The notes below the pieces were generated by a model. It did no database searches. It was given only the letters and a program-made list of their open reading frames with translations, and was not told where the DNA came from. Position numbers and translations under genes: made by a program. A stretch of DNA of 64,000 bases, taken from Promerops cafer. Its lineage: Eukaryota; Chordata; Aves; Passeriformes; Nectariniidae. Positions 35,528 to 46,500 of this stretch are shown here, in pieces. Each line of letters begins with the position of its first letter. Position 1 is the first letter of the stretch. The stretch is taken from the NCBI GenBank assembly GCA_013398275.1, contig VZSE01002187.1:429084-493083 (forward strand). The letters are read 5' to 3'.

Positions 35528-37544
35528 TCAGGCAGGGAATTCCCGCTGCGGTGGCTCATCCCGGCCGCCCTCGGCCACGCTGCCGGGGCCGCTCATCCCC
35601 ACCAGCGCGTCCTCGCCGGGTCCCGGCAGCGCGCAGGGCTGCAGGAGGTGGTCCCAGTAGAGGCTGAGTGTGGAGTGCTCCTGCTGCTCCAGCTCCTTCA
35701 GCTCGTGCAGCTCCTTGGCGCTGGCTGCTGGTGTCTGCACCTCGAAGGTCATCTCAAAGCGGCTGTAGTCCACCCGGAAGGCGCCTTTCTCCAGGGACAT
35801 GCAGGGCTCAAAGCGGTATCCCCAGAGGATCTCGTCCTCCGTGTAGGAGGTGCGGGCTTGGCACGTCATTCCTGCAGCAAGACAAGGGCTGAGCTGTGCC
35901 GGGGTGCCGCAACGAGCCCCCCGCTGCCTGGCGAGGGGCTTCCAGCCCTGCGTCACCCATGGCCCACTGCAGACAGTTTTGACCCCGAGCATCTCTTGCC
36001 CAGACGCCGCTCCTGGGCCCAGGTTTTGCCAGCATCTCCAGGACCCCAGGGAAGCCACCCCTCTCCACCCTGACCCCCCGAGACCACTTGCCTGTGGCTT
36101 CCACGATGCCCTCGAGGATGATGATGATTTCAAACTGCTCCCGGCGCAGTGACTCGGCCGACAAGTCCCAGAAAGGGCTGTGACGGTTGATGACGTGGCA
36201 GATGATCTGGGGCTCCACCAGGAATAGACGGTCCTCCCCCGTGTCATAGCCCAGGTTCAGCTCTGACTGCTCCAGGGGGATGAACTCCCCCTCGGCCGTC
36301 TGACGGGACTTGATCAGCTTTGCCCGGATCTTGGCATCCACCATGTGGCTTTCCCGCAGGTCCCCCACACGAAACATCAGGCAGAGCTTCTCGTCCCGGC
36401 AGGAGATGACGCAGTTCTTGCTGAAGATGAGGGTCTGGGCACGCTTCTTGGGCCGGGAGATCTTAACGAACATGCAGCCCACCATCATGGCGTCGATCAT
36501 GGAGCCGACGATGGACTGTGCCATCAACAGGATGACGCCCTCGGCACAGTTGGCCGTCACCATCCGAGTGCCATAGCCAATGGTCCGCTGGCTTTCCACT
36601 GAGAGGAGCAAGGCGGAGACAAAGCCGTCCACGTTCTCGATGCACGCCTGCCACTCGGGATCGCCCTGGTGCCCAACGTCACCCCGCACCCAGGCGTCCA
36701 GGAAGTAGATGAAGCCAAAGACCACCCAGGTGACGATGTAGCACATCATGAAGACGAAGAGGAACCAGCGGTACTTGAGGTCTACAATGGTGGTGAAGAT
36801 GTCTGAGAGGAACCTCTTCTTGTCCTGGATGTTGCCCAGATTCACCTGGCACTTGCCCACTTTTGTCACATAGCGCTGCCGCTGCCGCTTGCCGGCCTGG
36901 ACCATCGGGCTGTCCTCCTCCAGCAGCTTGCAGCGCCGGCCCTGCAGCCCCTCCGGGGTGGGAACGGTGGAGCTGCGGGCGGAGGTCCTGCCGCGTGACG
37001 AGTTGGGGATGTTGGCCACGCTCAGCGCGTGCAGCGGATACAAGCGGGCACCTGCCTCCTGTGCGGCCGGCGGTGGGCACCAGGACGGCCGGCCGCGGTG
37101 CTGATGGGTGGTCAGGCTCCCGCGGCTCGGCGGCAGGGGCGGCTCACCGGGGACAAAGCCGCTGTGACGGGGTGCAGATGGGTAGTTTGGCATCGGGGCG
37201 CCTCTCTTGGCAGTGGTGGCGGCGGCTTGCTGCCCGCCGTCCTCCACCAGAGCCCGGGGGGCGGCCGGGAGATCGGGCTGCGGGGGGGAAAGGAGCCCGT
37301 CGGTGAGAAATCGCCTCCGCCAGCAACCGCGAGCGCCCGGCGGCATCCTGTGCCGANCGAGCCATACCTTCTGGGGGAAGGTGCCGTACCGGCTGGTGTC
37401 CGTGGGCGGCCGGGGCAGGTAGGCCAGCATGTGCTTGGCCGTGGGGGTCTGCGCCGGCGGGATGGAGTTGCTGCGGCCGCGGGGCTCCTCGGGGACCGGC
37501 CAGCCGCCGGCGCCGCCGCTGTTGCGGGCGTAGGGGAGCACCAT
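35528..37544 (-). CDS. Inward-rectifier K+ channel of Kir3 (GIRK) type, not assigned to a known KCNJ gene
   Basis: Four coding exons on minus: 37368-37544, 37148-37277, 36092-37051 and 35528-35871. The product is about 536 residues, longer than Kir3.1 (501). It is a plasma-membrane potassium channel subunit with helix M1 (about 195-222), the filter TIGYG (259-263), M2 (274-297) and a C-terminal cytoplasmic domain with SRPKKRAQTLIFS, FRVGDLRESHM, KLIKSRQT and ILEGIVEATG/MTCQARTSYTEDEILWG. M2 carries Asp at 289, the strong-rectification position, where Kir3.2-3.4 have Asn and Kir3.1 has Asp. The intron after EATG is at the GIRK position. The first two exons and their phases are inferred: Kozak GCCGCCATGG at 37544, then two short introns. 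The last intron has a GC donor. Family membership is secure; the paralog is not. Confidence 0.85.
36092..37051 (-). CDS. Kir3-like gene, core exon with M1, pore and M2
   Basis: This 960-nt exon begins GARLYPLHALSVANIPNSSR and includes the conserved start of the channel core (RQRYVTKVGKCQVN, FTTIVDLKYRW). It holds M1, the pore helix and filter (SVESQRTIGYG), M2 and most of the cytoplasmic domain. The acceptor used is GGAGGCAG/GTGCC, because it alone restores phase 1. The alternative acceptor 7 bases earlier would shift the frame. The donor is CCACAG/GCAAGT. Confidence 0.85.
37148..37544 (-). CDS. Kir3-like gene, N-terminal exons (inferred)
   Basis: Exons 37368-37544 and 37148-37277 are proposed from the Kozak start (MVLPYARNSGG), a donor AGAAG/GTATGG, an acceptor CCGCAG/CCCGAT and a donor CCCCG/GTGAGC. 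Introns would be only 90 and 96 nt, and they also stay open in frame, so retention is possible. The peptide is Pro-, Ala- and Ser-rich and I know no Kir with such a long N terminus. A single N at 37357 lies in the first small intron. Confidence 0.5.
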
Positions 37545-37790
37545 GGCGGCGCCCGGGCGGGGGCTCAGCCCCGGGCTGGGCGCGACGTCCTGCCACGGGG
37601 GAGACAAAGCGGGGAGTTATTTGGGCACGGAAAGCAGCTTGGGGCTCCGGCCCCTCTCCGCATCCCCAGGGGCCAGGGTCTGGGGGGGCCCCCCTTGCCC
37701 AGCAACGCATGTCCCAGCTCCGGAGCTGTGCCGGGGTGCCTGCGGGCTGGCTCCTGATGGCTAAGCCCATTAAGGGCCATAATTGCATTG

Positions 37791-39801
37791 CAAGGCCGGG
37801 GAAGGGGGCATAGGTCTCCGGCGGGAAGCAGCCCCGGCAGCCGGCAAGCTCCGGGTGAGCTCCAAGGGTGAGCGCCTAAGGCACCGTTCCACAGTTGTTC
37901 CAGGCCGTGGCGGTAGCTGCTGGTTCTGTAAGAAGCTCTGAGCAGAAATGGACGGCCCCTAGGTGCGGAGGATGGACAGCCTGCGAGAGAGATGCAGACC
38001 CCATAGCCGGGCTCCTCAGGACGGGCTGAGTCCAGCCGCTGCCCATGGAGAGCCGTGATGGGAGGTCATGGTCCTGGAAGCGCAACCCGGAGCGCAGCGA
38101 CCTGCGGGGATCGGGGTGGGGATGGGGTGGAAGGGTCGGCGCTCTGCCTCCGCCGAGCATCCCCCGCCACTGCGGAGCAGCGGCACCAGCGGTCCTCAGT
38201 GCGACGATGGGGCTGTCACTCTCCGGACCAACCTCCCGGCTCCCCGGACCCCTGGGCGCGGGAGACACCCACCTCATGTCCAGGCAGAGCGGCTGCCAGC
38301 CCGGCAGACGTCGTTCTCGGCTTGTGGCTCCCGCTGCGCCCCGGCCACTGCCGGGCATCTTCCCACCGGTTGTGGACGGGAATCCTCTGCCCGGCTGTGC
38401 CACCGTGGCCGGTGGGAGGGAAAGGAGGACTGGGAGCTCGGCGGCGGCCGCCAATCCTGCTCCAGCGGCAGAAGGTCACCCGTTAATCTGTCTCAATGAC
38501 AGGCACAATTACCTTGAGACGATTTAATCGGAAGGAGCAGGTGCCCCAATGCCTGGGGGAAGGAGCAGGAGGGGTTTCCCAGCGGATTTCCCTGCTCTTG
38601 CCCTTGGGATGATGCTCCCTGTCTGCTCTTAGGAACGGGATGGCCAGCAAGGGCTGGAAAACATCCCCTTTCTCCTGCCTGGTCTGTGCTCCCACGTTGA
38701 ACGTGGTGCGTGCTCCCTCGCCCCCTCCTTGTGGGAGCCCCCTGCAAAGACCCTCCCGACTCTCACCAGGGCTGGACCCTGGGACCAGCAGGACTCAGTA
38801 ATTTCCAGTCTGGCTCCCGATACAGATAAGGAAGACGGCAGATGAAGGGGAGATTAGTCGCTAATCTCCCAGGGAAGATGAATCTGCAAGCTGGACCCCG
38901 CAGAGGCAGTGCACGTGGGGGAGGATGGGAGCCGAGTGCCAGCACAAACTTGGGATTTTCCTGATGCTTCTTTTCATCCTTTTCATAGAATCCCAGAGCA
39001 GTTTGGATTGGAAAGGGCCTTAAAGCTCAGTCCAGGTTTCCCTGCCACAGGAACACCTTCCACCAGACCCAGCTGATGTACACGGGTTTTCCCCAGCTTT
39101 GTGTTTGCATCAGGGCGTCTCCTGTCAGGACAAGTCTCCTCACACACGAGCACCATGAGTCGTGTCTGCTGGTGAAGTGCTGGCTGCAGGACAGGCTGGT
39201 CAGTGCCCACCTGCGAGAAGCAGGGCCCATCTGCAACCTGCTTCCTCCCTCGGACATCCTCATTCTCAATGCAGCTCTCAAAGGCTCCTTTGCATATTTA
39301 ATTAAAGACCGAATGAGGATCAAGGCCTCCAACCGAGGAGGCACTGACTCCTGCGAAAAGCCTGACGCCGGCTCTCTGCTGCCTGCATCTTGTGCTGGGG
39401 TGCCAGCCGCGTCCCACCGAGGCTGGAGCTGCCGCTGCCGAGAATCGCTCTCCCTGGCAAGGCTCTGGCTCCGGGGTGGCCACGGCTCGGAGGATTTGCG
39501 TGCTTTGGCTTAACCCTCCTGGGCACGGCGAGGCAGCGGCGGGACCCAGCCCGGAGTTACCGCGGGGATGCACCCGGCTTTTCCTGCTGAGCCGGGCTCT
39601 CCTTTTAGCATGGAAAAACCAACAACAGCTGAAAAACTACCGTGGCCACACCCCGGCGTTGGAGGAACAGGCTTGAATTCGCCCCCCCGGGCGGCAGACG
39701 CGGCTGGCGGCCGGGCGGACGCTGCTCCACAAGCGTTAATGCCCGCGGCCGCCGCTCCGGGCGGCTAATCTGAGCCCAGAGGCTAGCGGGGCGGCGACAG
39801 C
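37791..39801. other. Intergenic region between Kir gene and CLDN25, divergent promoters
   Basis: The Kir gene (minus) and CLDN25 (plus) point away from each other with about 2.3 kb between starts. A GC-rich block at 38040-38490 is open in many frames but shows no family features. A CR1 fragment lies near 38984-39075. The last 150 bases before CLDN25 are GC-rich. Confidence 0.55.
38984..39075 (-). mobile_element. CR1 LINE fragment (3' end)
   Basis: The stretch CATAGAATCCCAGAGC followed by TTGGATTGGAAAGGGCCTTA and CACCTTCCACCAGACC matches the remembered avian CR1 tail, read here in reverse complement. CR1 is the main LINE of bird genomes, truncated at its 5' end. It is old and diverged, with several substitutions. 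Confidence 0.75.
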
Positions 39802-40476
39802 ATGGCCGGGGGCTGGTGGGCAAAGGCGCAGGCAGCGGGGATGCTGCTGGCTCTCCTCGGATGGATCAGCTCCTGCGTCACCACCTTCGTGCCGCTCTGG
39901 AAGAACCTCAATCTGGACCTGAACGAGCTGGAGGTCTGGAACATGGGGCTCTGGCAGGTCTGCATCACCCAGGAGGAGGGGGTGGTTGAATGCCAAGCCC
40001 ACGGCTCCTTCCTGGCGCTGCCCCCCGAGCTGCGCATCTCTCGCCTCCTGATGTGCCTCTCCAACGGGCTGGGGCTGCTGGGCTGTCTCCTGGCTGCCCT
40101 GGGGCTGGAGGGCTGGAGAACCTGCGAGGACAAACCCGGGCGAAAGCGGCAGCTCCTGCTTGGCGGGGGAGTGGCGCTTGGCATGGCAGGGATCACCACC
40201 CTGGTGCCAGTCTCCTGGGTCGCCTACATCACCGTCCTCGACTTCTGGGACGAGACTGTCCCCGACATCGTCCCCAGGTGGGAGTTTGGGGAGGCCACTT
40301 TCCTGGGGTGGTTTGCTGGAGCCTTCCTCGCCGCCGGCGGGCTGCTGCTTGCCTGCAGTGCCGGCTCCACGAGGACCGCATCGCCGCCGGGCCCCGCCTG
40401 CCGCCAGGCCCCCGCCGCGCGAGGTCTGGCTGGGGGCCGCCACCTGCAGCCCAAAAATGCAGACTTGGTCATCTAG
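39802..40476 (+). CDS. CLDN25: CLDN25, claudin-25, single-exon tight-junction protein
   Basis: A 224-residue intronless ORF. It aligns along its whole length with human claudin-25: LLSLLGW-type start (LLALLGWISSCVTTFVPLWK), LNLDLNELEVWNMGLWQVC, and DFWDETVPDIVPRWEFG, ending KNADLVI (human RNLVI). Claudins are four-span proteins that seal tight junctions between epithelial cells. The signature W-GLW-C-C of the first extracellular loop is present (WK..., GLWQVC, then VVEC). Four hydrophobic spans can be seen near residues 7-30, 78-102, 118-145 and 168-190. The C terminus ends in LVI rather than the usual YV PDZ motif. It is next to USP28, as in human. It is open and intact, with a good start context (GACAGCATGG). 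Confidence 0.93.
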   Translation: MAGGWWAKAQAAGMLLALLGWISSCVTTFVPLWKNLNLDLNELEVWNMGLWQVCITQEEGVVECQAHGSFLALPPELRISRLLMCLSNGLGLLGCLLAALGLEGWRTCEDKPGRKRQLLLGGGVALGMAGITTLVPVSWVAYITVLDFWDETVPDIVPRWEFGEATFLGWFAGAFLAAGGLLLACSAGSTRTASPPGPACRQAPAARGLAGGRHLQPKNADLVI

Positions 40477-40851
40477 GGCCTCAGGGTGCTGTGCCCCGTG
40501 CTCCTCGTGGCTCTTCCCCTGGCAGGAAGGGCTCCTGCTTGTTTCACAGGATGATTTGCTAATTGCTACGGCAGCTCTGCAGGTTTCTCTCCTTCCTCTG
40601 CGTGTCTGCTTCACTTTTTCTCTGTTAAGGAGCAGCAGATCTCCCCGCAGCACTCACCAAGCAAGTGTGGGAAGGCAACAAGCAGCGGGCAGCACTCTGT
40701 GCTGCTGGTGACACCGTGGTACCATCACTGATGGGTGATCCTGTGTTGGCATCCCTGGCGAGTCCCCCGTAGCCAAATCTGTCGTGGCTAATGCTGTGCC
40801 CCAGTGCAGCAGCTCTTTCCTTGCATGTCTGTGTCGCTCTGATGTATTTGC

Positions 40852-40857
40852 AATAAA
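40852..40857 (+). terminator. CLDN25: CLDN25 polyadenylation signal AATAAA
   Basis: The first canonical signal on + after the CLDN25 stop, about 375 bases on. A second AATAAA occurs near 41269. Use of either is not known. Confidence 0.6.
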
Positions 40858-41299
40858 TTATCGTGTCCGTCGGCAGCGTGTCTGTGCTCTGAACGTGCAG
40901 CTGTATCTTGCAGAAGTGGGATGCAGGGTGGGAGTTGCAAGGGGCAGCACTGCTGCTGCAGCTATGGTTTGGTCTGTCCAGAAAAGATTGGAGGAAAAGG
41001 CAGAGAAAAATGGAAAACAAGGGGGAAGGAGGAAAATGAGAGGCAAGGCAGCACCAAGTTCTACTCCTGCTGCAAAGGTGGGGTGGCAGTGACCGCGTGC
41101 CCCGCAGGAGCCTCATCTTCTCATGGCTCAGGTGATAAAGCCGATAAGTGCCACAGACCTTTGTGTCAAAAGTTCCTCGACTGCATCATTTACCTGTGCA
41201 CAAGAGGCAAGGAAGGGTTTTTGCTGGTCTCAACTGTTCCTTCCACATTTTCCTGATTCAGCTGTAAAAATAAAGGCTGATTACACACCTCTGTGAGCA

Positions 41300-42520
41300 A
41301 AAGCATGGACCATCAGGCTGGATTAGCACCCGGAGTCCTGACAGGGGCCTGCCCGCTGCCACGGCACTGGTTGAAAACTGAGTTCACTGCTGGTTTAATC
41401 CCTGCAGGCTCAAAGCCGTGGGCGCGTGACCCATCTCAAGGAAGGCATTCCTGGGGGAAGCAAAGTCCACTCCCTCTCAGTCCCATTTTGAAACCTGCAC
41501 TTTGCTCAGCTGGAGGAGAGGAAGGCGCGGATGGGCAAGGAAAGGGAACAGTGATGATCCCTGGGAGTTCTGATGCTGCAGGACTGGGGACAGAGCTGGT
41601 GGTGCTGAGAGTGAAGTGCGAGAGGCAGGTGCTCAGTCCTTCTGAAAAAGAATCAAACGAGGTAGAACTGAGGGGAATGTTCCTGGCCATCACCTTCCAA
41701 GGAGCTGCACCCCCTGCCAGCTGCCCTCGGAGGGCTGACCAACCCAGGGAGCACAGAGAGGCTGTTTTGGCTGTAAGTCCCTTGGGAAATGGGAGGACAG
41801 GACAGTGAGCAAAGGCTTCCAGCTCGGGAACACTCCTCCTGTCCAGCCCAGCCTAAATACCACGATGTCCCTGGCACCACCCTGTACTCCTGACACTTTG
41901 TTGGTTCCTTAAAGCAGGCTCTAGGCATGGGCTGGGCATTTCAGCTTCTGGCAGCAACACAAAGAACAGGGCAAAGCCACTGTTTTGCAAGTCAGAACAA
42001 ACGGGCTCTCCTCTTCCCAAACCACATCCTACTGCTTGCAAGTGCACAAAAGCTGACTGGCAATGCCCAGCGTTGGCTAGGAGGAGGTAGTGTGCCTCCG
42101 GGTGGGTCATGGCCTGGGGGCTCTGTTCAAGAGCTCCATGTTTCCATTCATTGAAGGTGAAGCACCCTGAGCAGTGAGTTGAAGGCCTCATTTCACTGCT
42201 CTGTCTCAACAGTGGGGGAAACAAGCTGAAAAAGCAGCACTCTGGCACTGCAGCACCCTGGTCCCTGAGGAGGCACGGGTCGCTGCTGGGACACTGGCAG
42301 CCAGAGTGCCTGTGGATAATGGCAGTTCTACTTCATCATAAAGCCACTGGGAGAGTGCAAGATTCTCCCCCAGGAGCAGTTTATTCCTCAACACTGGGGA
42401 AACACCCCCTGACAGGATGGTGGAACCATCCTAAGGCAGCTCTGCTAATGACAACACATTTTGTACAGGAGGAACCTTCAGGCAGAACCCTAGAGTGAAA
42501 TAAAGACATGGAAGGAGCTT
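41300..42520. other. Region between CLDN25 and USP28 3' ends
   Basis: About 1.2 kb between convergent genes. I see no coding exon, repeat or structured RNA that I recognise. Open frames of 60-170 codons have no family features. Confidence 0.55.
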
Positions 42521-42546
42521 TTTCATTCTAACATAGAACAAATGCT

Positions 42547-42552
42547 TTTATT
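42547..42552 (-). terminator. USP28: USP28 polyadenylation signal AATAAA
   Basis: AATAAA on minus, about 960 bases after the USP28 stop codon. It would give a 3' UTR of about 1 kb. It is the nearest canonical signal I found. Confidence 0.65.
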
Positions 42553-43507
42553 GCACTGTTAGAAAACTCTGCATAGTTCCAAAAAACAGGATCCCCCTCC
42601 ACTGACTCAGAACTTTTGGCTTACAACTGCCACAGCTCAAAGGCAAGCACAGGGTGACCGCAAAAGGAAATGCCAACAGGGCACTTTGTTAACAAAGTCA
42701 ACACAAACACCCACCACCAACACAATGGGCTGATCCGAACCCTCACAGTTGACAGTGACACTAATCCAGCCCTGACCCACCACCCAAGGGGAGAAGGAAG
42801 TCTGCCTTCCAGCCACGAGGTGAATATCCTTTGGGGGGATGGGACTGCCCTGAGCCAGTCAGCTCCTGCCAGGCACAAACCCACAGCCCCGTCCTGGCTC
42901 CTCACTGCCAGGATTTGCCTGTGTCTCTCCAAGGAAGGCTCCTGTGGGTTTCTGGTGCCAACTGGAATACAAAAGGCAAAAGCCTGCTTGACTTGACCAC
43001 AACACGCAGCTGTGTGCATGACTGCCCACGCAGCAGAGCATGAGCCACTGCTCCTTGCTGCCTCCTCCTCACTCAGCCCAGGCTCCTGTGAGCAGGAGTC
43101 TGGCTGGATTGGAACATGCAACCTCTGGCAGTGGCCATTCGGGGAGCTGTGAAAGTGCCCGACAGCCCAGCCACAGTGCACAGTGCTGAGCAGAGTTGGG
43201 CTCCTGTGCCATCATGGGCCCAGGGGCTGCATCTAGAAGGTTGCCAGGACAGAACCTCTGGAGCCCGCTTGGGCCCCACGGTGCTGCTGGGGCCTGCGCC
43301 TTGCACTGTAACAGTGGTCCAGGTCCTTCATGTCACTGCCTTACATTCTGCCTCAGAAGTGCAATACTGCTTTTTATCTGATCATATTTACAAAGAACAC
43401 AGCTTGGAATCCAAACCGCCCCCTCTCCTCCCCGCTCCAGCGCCGCCCGGCGGAGGCCCCGGGCAGGCTGGCAGCGTGGCACCGCGGCACGGCCAGCGGC
43501 CCGCGGG

Positions 43508-46500
43508 CTACTTCACAGTCACGGCTGAGGCCCCGTGGATGGACTCCATCACGGCCGCAAAGCGGCTGCACAGGTCGTAGGGGGAGTTGGGTCGGATCTT
43601 CGGGGGCTCTTTCAGCACGATGACCTCAGTGGAGCCGTCGAGGAGCCGGGGCAGCAGCTCACCCAGCTTCATCTGCAGCTTTGCTGTCAAGGGGGAAAGG
43701 AGGAAACAGTCAGCGGCAGCAAACGGCAGAGGGCTCCAGACCCTGAGCTAAGGAGCTGTGACGCCTGCTGCAGACTCCTCTCCCTGCGCTGAGAGCCGCC
43801 CAGCCATCACCAGGGATGAGCAGTGGCTGCTGAGGCAGAGGAGGCGCGTCCTGCCCGCCTCCCCAGGGCTCTGGGAGCGCAGCCCCAGTGCCACCTGGCT
43901 GCCTGGGGACAGGGCCACGTCCCACTGAGACACGGCGCTTTCCCAGGAAAGGCGCTGCTGTCCCGGCTGTCAGCTGAAGAATAACTGCGTGCTTCAGGGT
44001 GACGCTCAAATATTGACTGTGCAGCTGAGGGGAACGGAGCCTTCACATCCTACACCCGCTCTGACAGGCCAGGTCAGCCCGTGCTGAGCTGGTACCGTCC
44101 ACTCCCAGTGCAGATCTGTGCCTGGATGCCACTGGAGTGCACGATACAGCACAGCCACTACGGGTGAAGAAGAGCAGGCAACCCCTGAGCCAGCTCATGC
44201 GCCCCAGGAGGGGTGAGCACTCAGCTTCTGGTTCTTTAAAACCTTCTGTGTAAGCAAAGGCTGTCACATCCAGCCCAGGAACTGGGATAAATTTATCCAA
44301 TATTAATTTTTACAACTGTATTTTCAGAATAAACCTCTGTGTTTTTGCACCATTTTCTTTCATCAAGTTTACCCTCTGTTAGTGATGAAAACTCTGCAGA
44401 GACTCCCCAGACCTTCATGCACAGGTCAAGGCAAGTCAGGACCAATCTGTCTGAAGAGAAATGACCTGAGGGGAGTCACAGAGGCCGACCCCAGAAGAAA
44501 ACACAGAACAAGAACAGCTGCCCAGAACCACTATTCAGCTCTACAATGACAAACTCCTCTTCAGAGGGCAGAGATGCCCCAAATCTGCTCCCCCATTCCA
44601 TCTTCCATAACCTTGGCCTCTGATAACACCTGCTCCTCCCTCCTGAAGAGGAGCATGCCACGCCACCAAGCATGTCTGCATTCACCTGCCATTCCTGGGT
44701 ACCTCCAGTTAGGGAGAAACCCTAACAGAAGACCCAGGCCCCTCAAGGGAACTCTAAGCCATTCTTGGAACATCAGCTGTCATATTTTAGGGATGAGGTA
44801 CCCTTCTGCAGCTTTAGTGCAAAAGATTAATTTCTTCTGTAACAGGATTTAATGGGTGATTCAAATGCACTTCTCCTCCCACAGTTAGCAGGGCCTTGAT
44901 GGGCTGCAGTGCAGACACCAGGAATTTAATTTTAGATGGTCCTTTAATTCTTTCCCAGTCCAGATCTAGATACATGAACAGCAGCCATTTCCTACCGTCC
45001 ATGTCTTCTCGTCCCAAATAGGAGCACCAGCGGTTTCTCATGAGCTCGATGGCATCCAGGTCCTCTTTGGAGATCTCAAAGTTGTTCATGAGATGCATGC
45101 AGGGGATGATCAGCTCATTCAGGATGCTCACACCCTCTGACACATGAGCTTCTTCACAGCTGACAAAAAGTGAAGCTGCCACCTCGTTCAGCTTCTGAGG
45201 GTGGAAGGAGAATTGGGGACAGACTTGTAAAGAACAAGCATGGACCATGGATAATCATCCAGGAAAGGCCCAGCTTGGGCCCTGCACTGGCAGCCATGCA
45301 GAGAACAAGGACTAAAGCACCAGATTCTGGTGGAACAGCCATGGGAAACACACCATAGAAAACAAACTTGAAATATATATATTCATACACATACATGCAA
45401 TTTGCTGTATCTGTATGCAGAGAGTGTACAGCTTATTTACAATTCTGGTTTGAAGATGGCAAGCTGCAGATCTGCCTTTGCCTAGATTCCCTGAAACCTA
45501 CGGGGCATGTTCCTTAACTGAATGATGATTATTACTAGCTTTCTGTATTGCTGCTGGCACTCAGCAAGGGGCAGAATCATGTCAACAGACATAACAGAAA
45601 CAGCTACAGTGGTCCTGGCTACCATGGCGCTCTGGCTGCTCCCTCCCCTCCCAAGGTGAGTGCTGAGCCCCTCAATACAAACCAGGAGGCACTTCCTTCG
45701 GTACAAGGCGATCAGCGACTCGCTCACGCCTCGGTTGGTTCCCTTCAGCAGCAGTTTGGTGTTGCTTTGGTAGGCGTAGACCAGGTAGGTGAGTGACTCT
45801 TGGTACCTGGAAGAAGAGGGTCAGCTCTGCAGGCCTCGGGCTCTGCCAGGGCCATGACTACAGCCATTCCCTTGGCTCAGCTCAGGAAACCTTTCCTGCT
45901 GGGCCTGCCTGGAAGCATCAGGCCCAATGGGAAAAGCTGTATTTCCTTGCCAAAGCACAAATGAACAGATGCCCCACGTCAAGCCATTCCTGCTCCTTTT
46001 TGCCCAGAATGCCAAACAAGTGTCTGGGCAGAGCCCCTTAAAACCAAGTTCCTGTACAATGTGTTTGTTCTGTGTTCATTTTCTGTACTGCTCCAGGAAC
46101 TGCACTATGAGAGGACACCCCAAGAAGGGAAGAAGATTGTGTTTTTGAGTCCCTCACACGTTTCAAGCTTCAGGTGAGAAAACAGAACTGCTGACAGGGA
46201 TTAGGTCAATTTGGGGGAATTCTAAGCTGCTCTTGTAACGCCTCCTGTTGATTTTCCCACCTGAATTTGGTGGCTCGTCACTGCGAACCACCTCGGAATT
46301 CAGTTCTGTTTCCTTCCAGGAATAATTTCTGAAAGCCTGCACCATTTATGGACAACACAGGTTCTAGAATGGTAAGGAGGAAACCAAGGCCCTTTGAGTC
46401 TGGAGGGCTCCAAAGTGTGTGTTTACACAAAGTGTAACATCTGTTTTGAGGCGGTTTCATTTTAATACAGGAGTCCAAGGTGAAAAATCCCAAAGTGATG

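Noticed and set aside
38045..38527. Frames of 140-190 codons on both strands between the Kir gene and CLDN25
   Set aside because: GC-rich DNA with few stops. No conserved motif, no good start context, and open in all frames.
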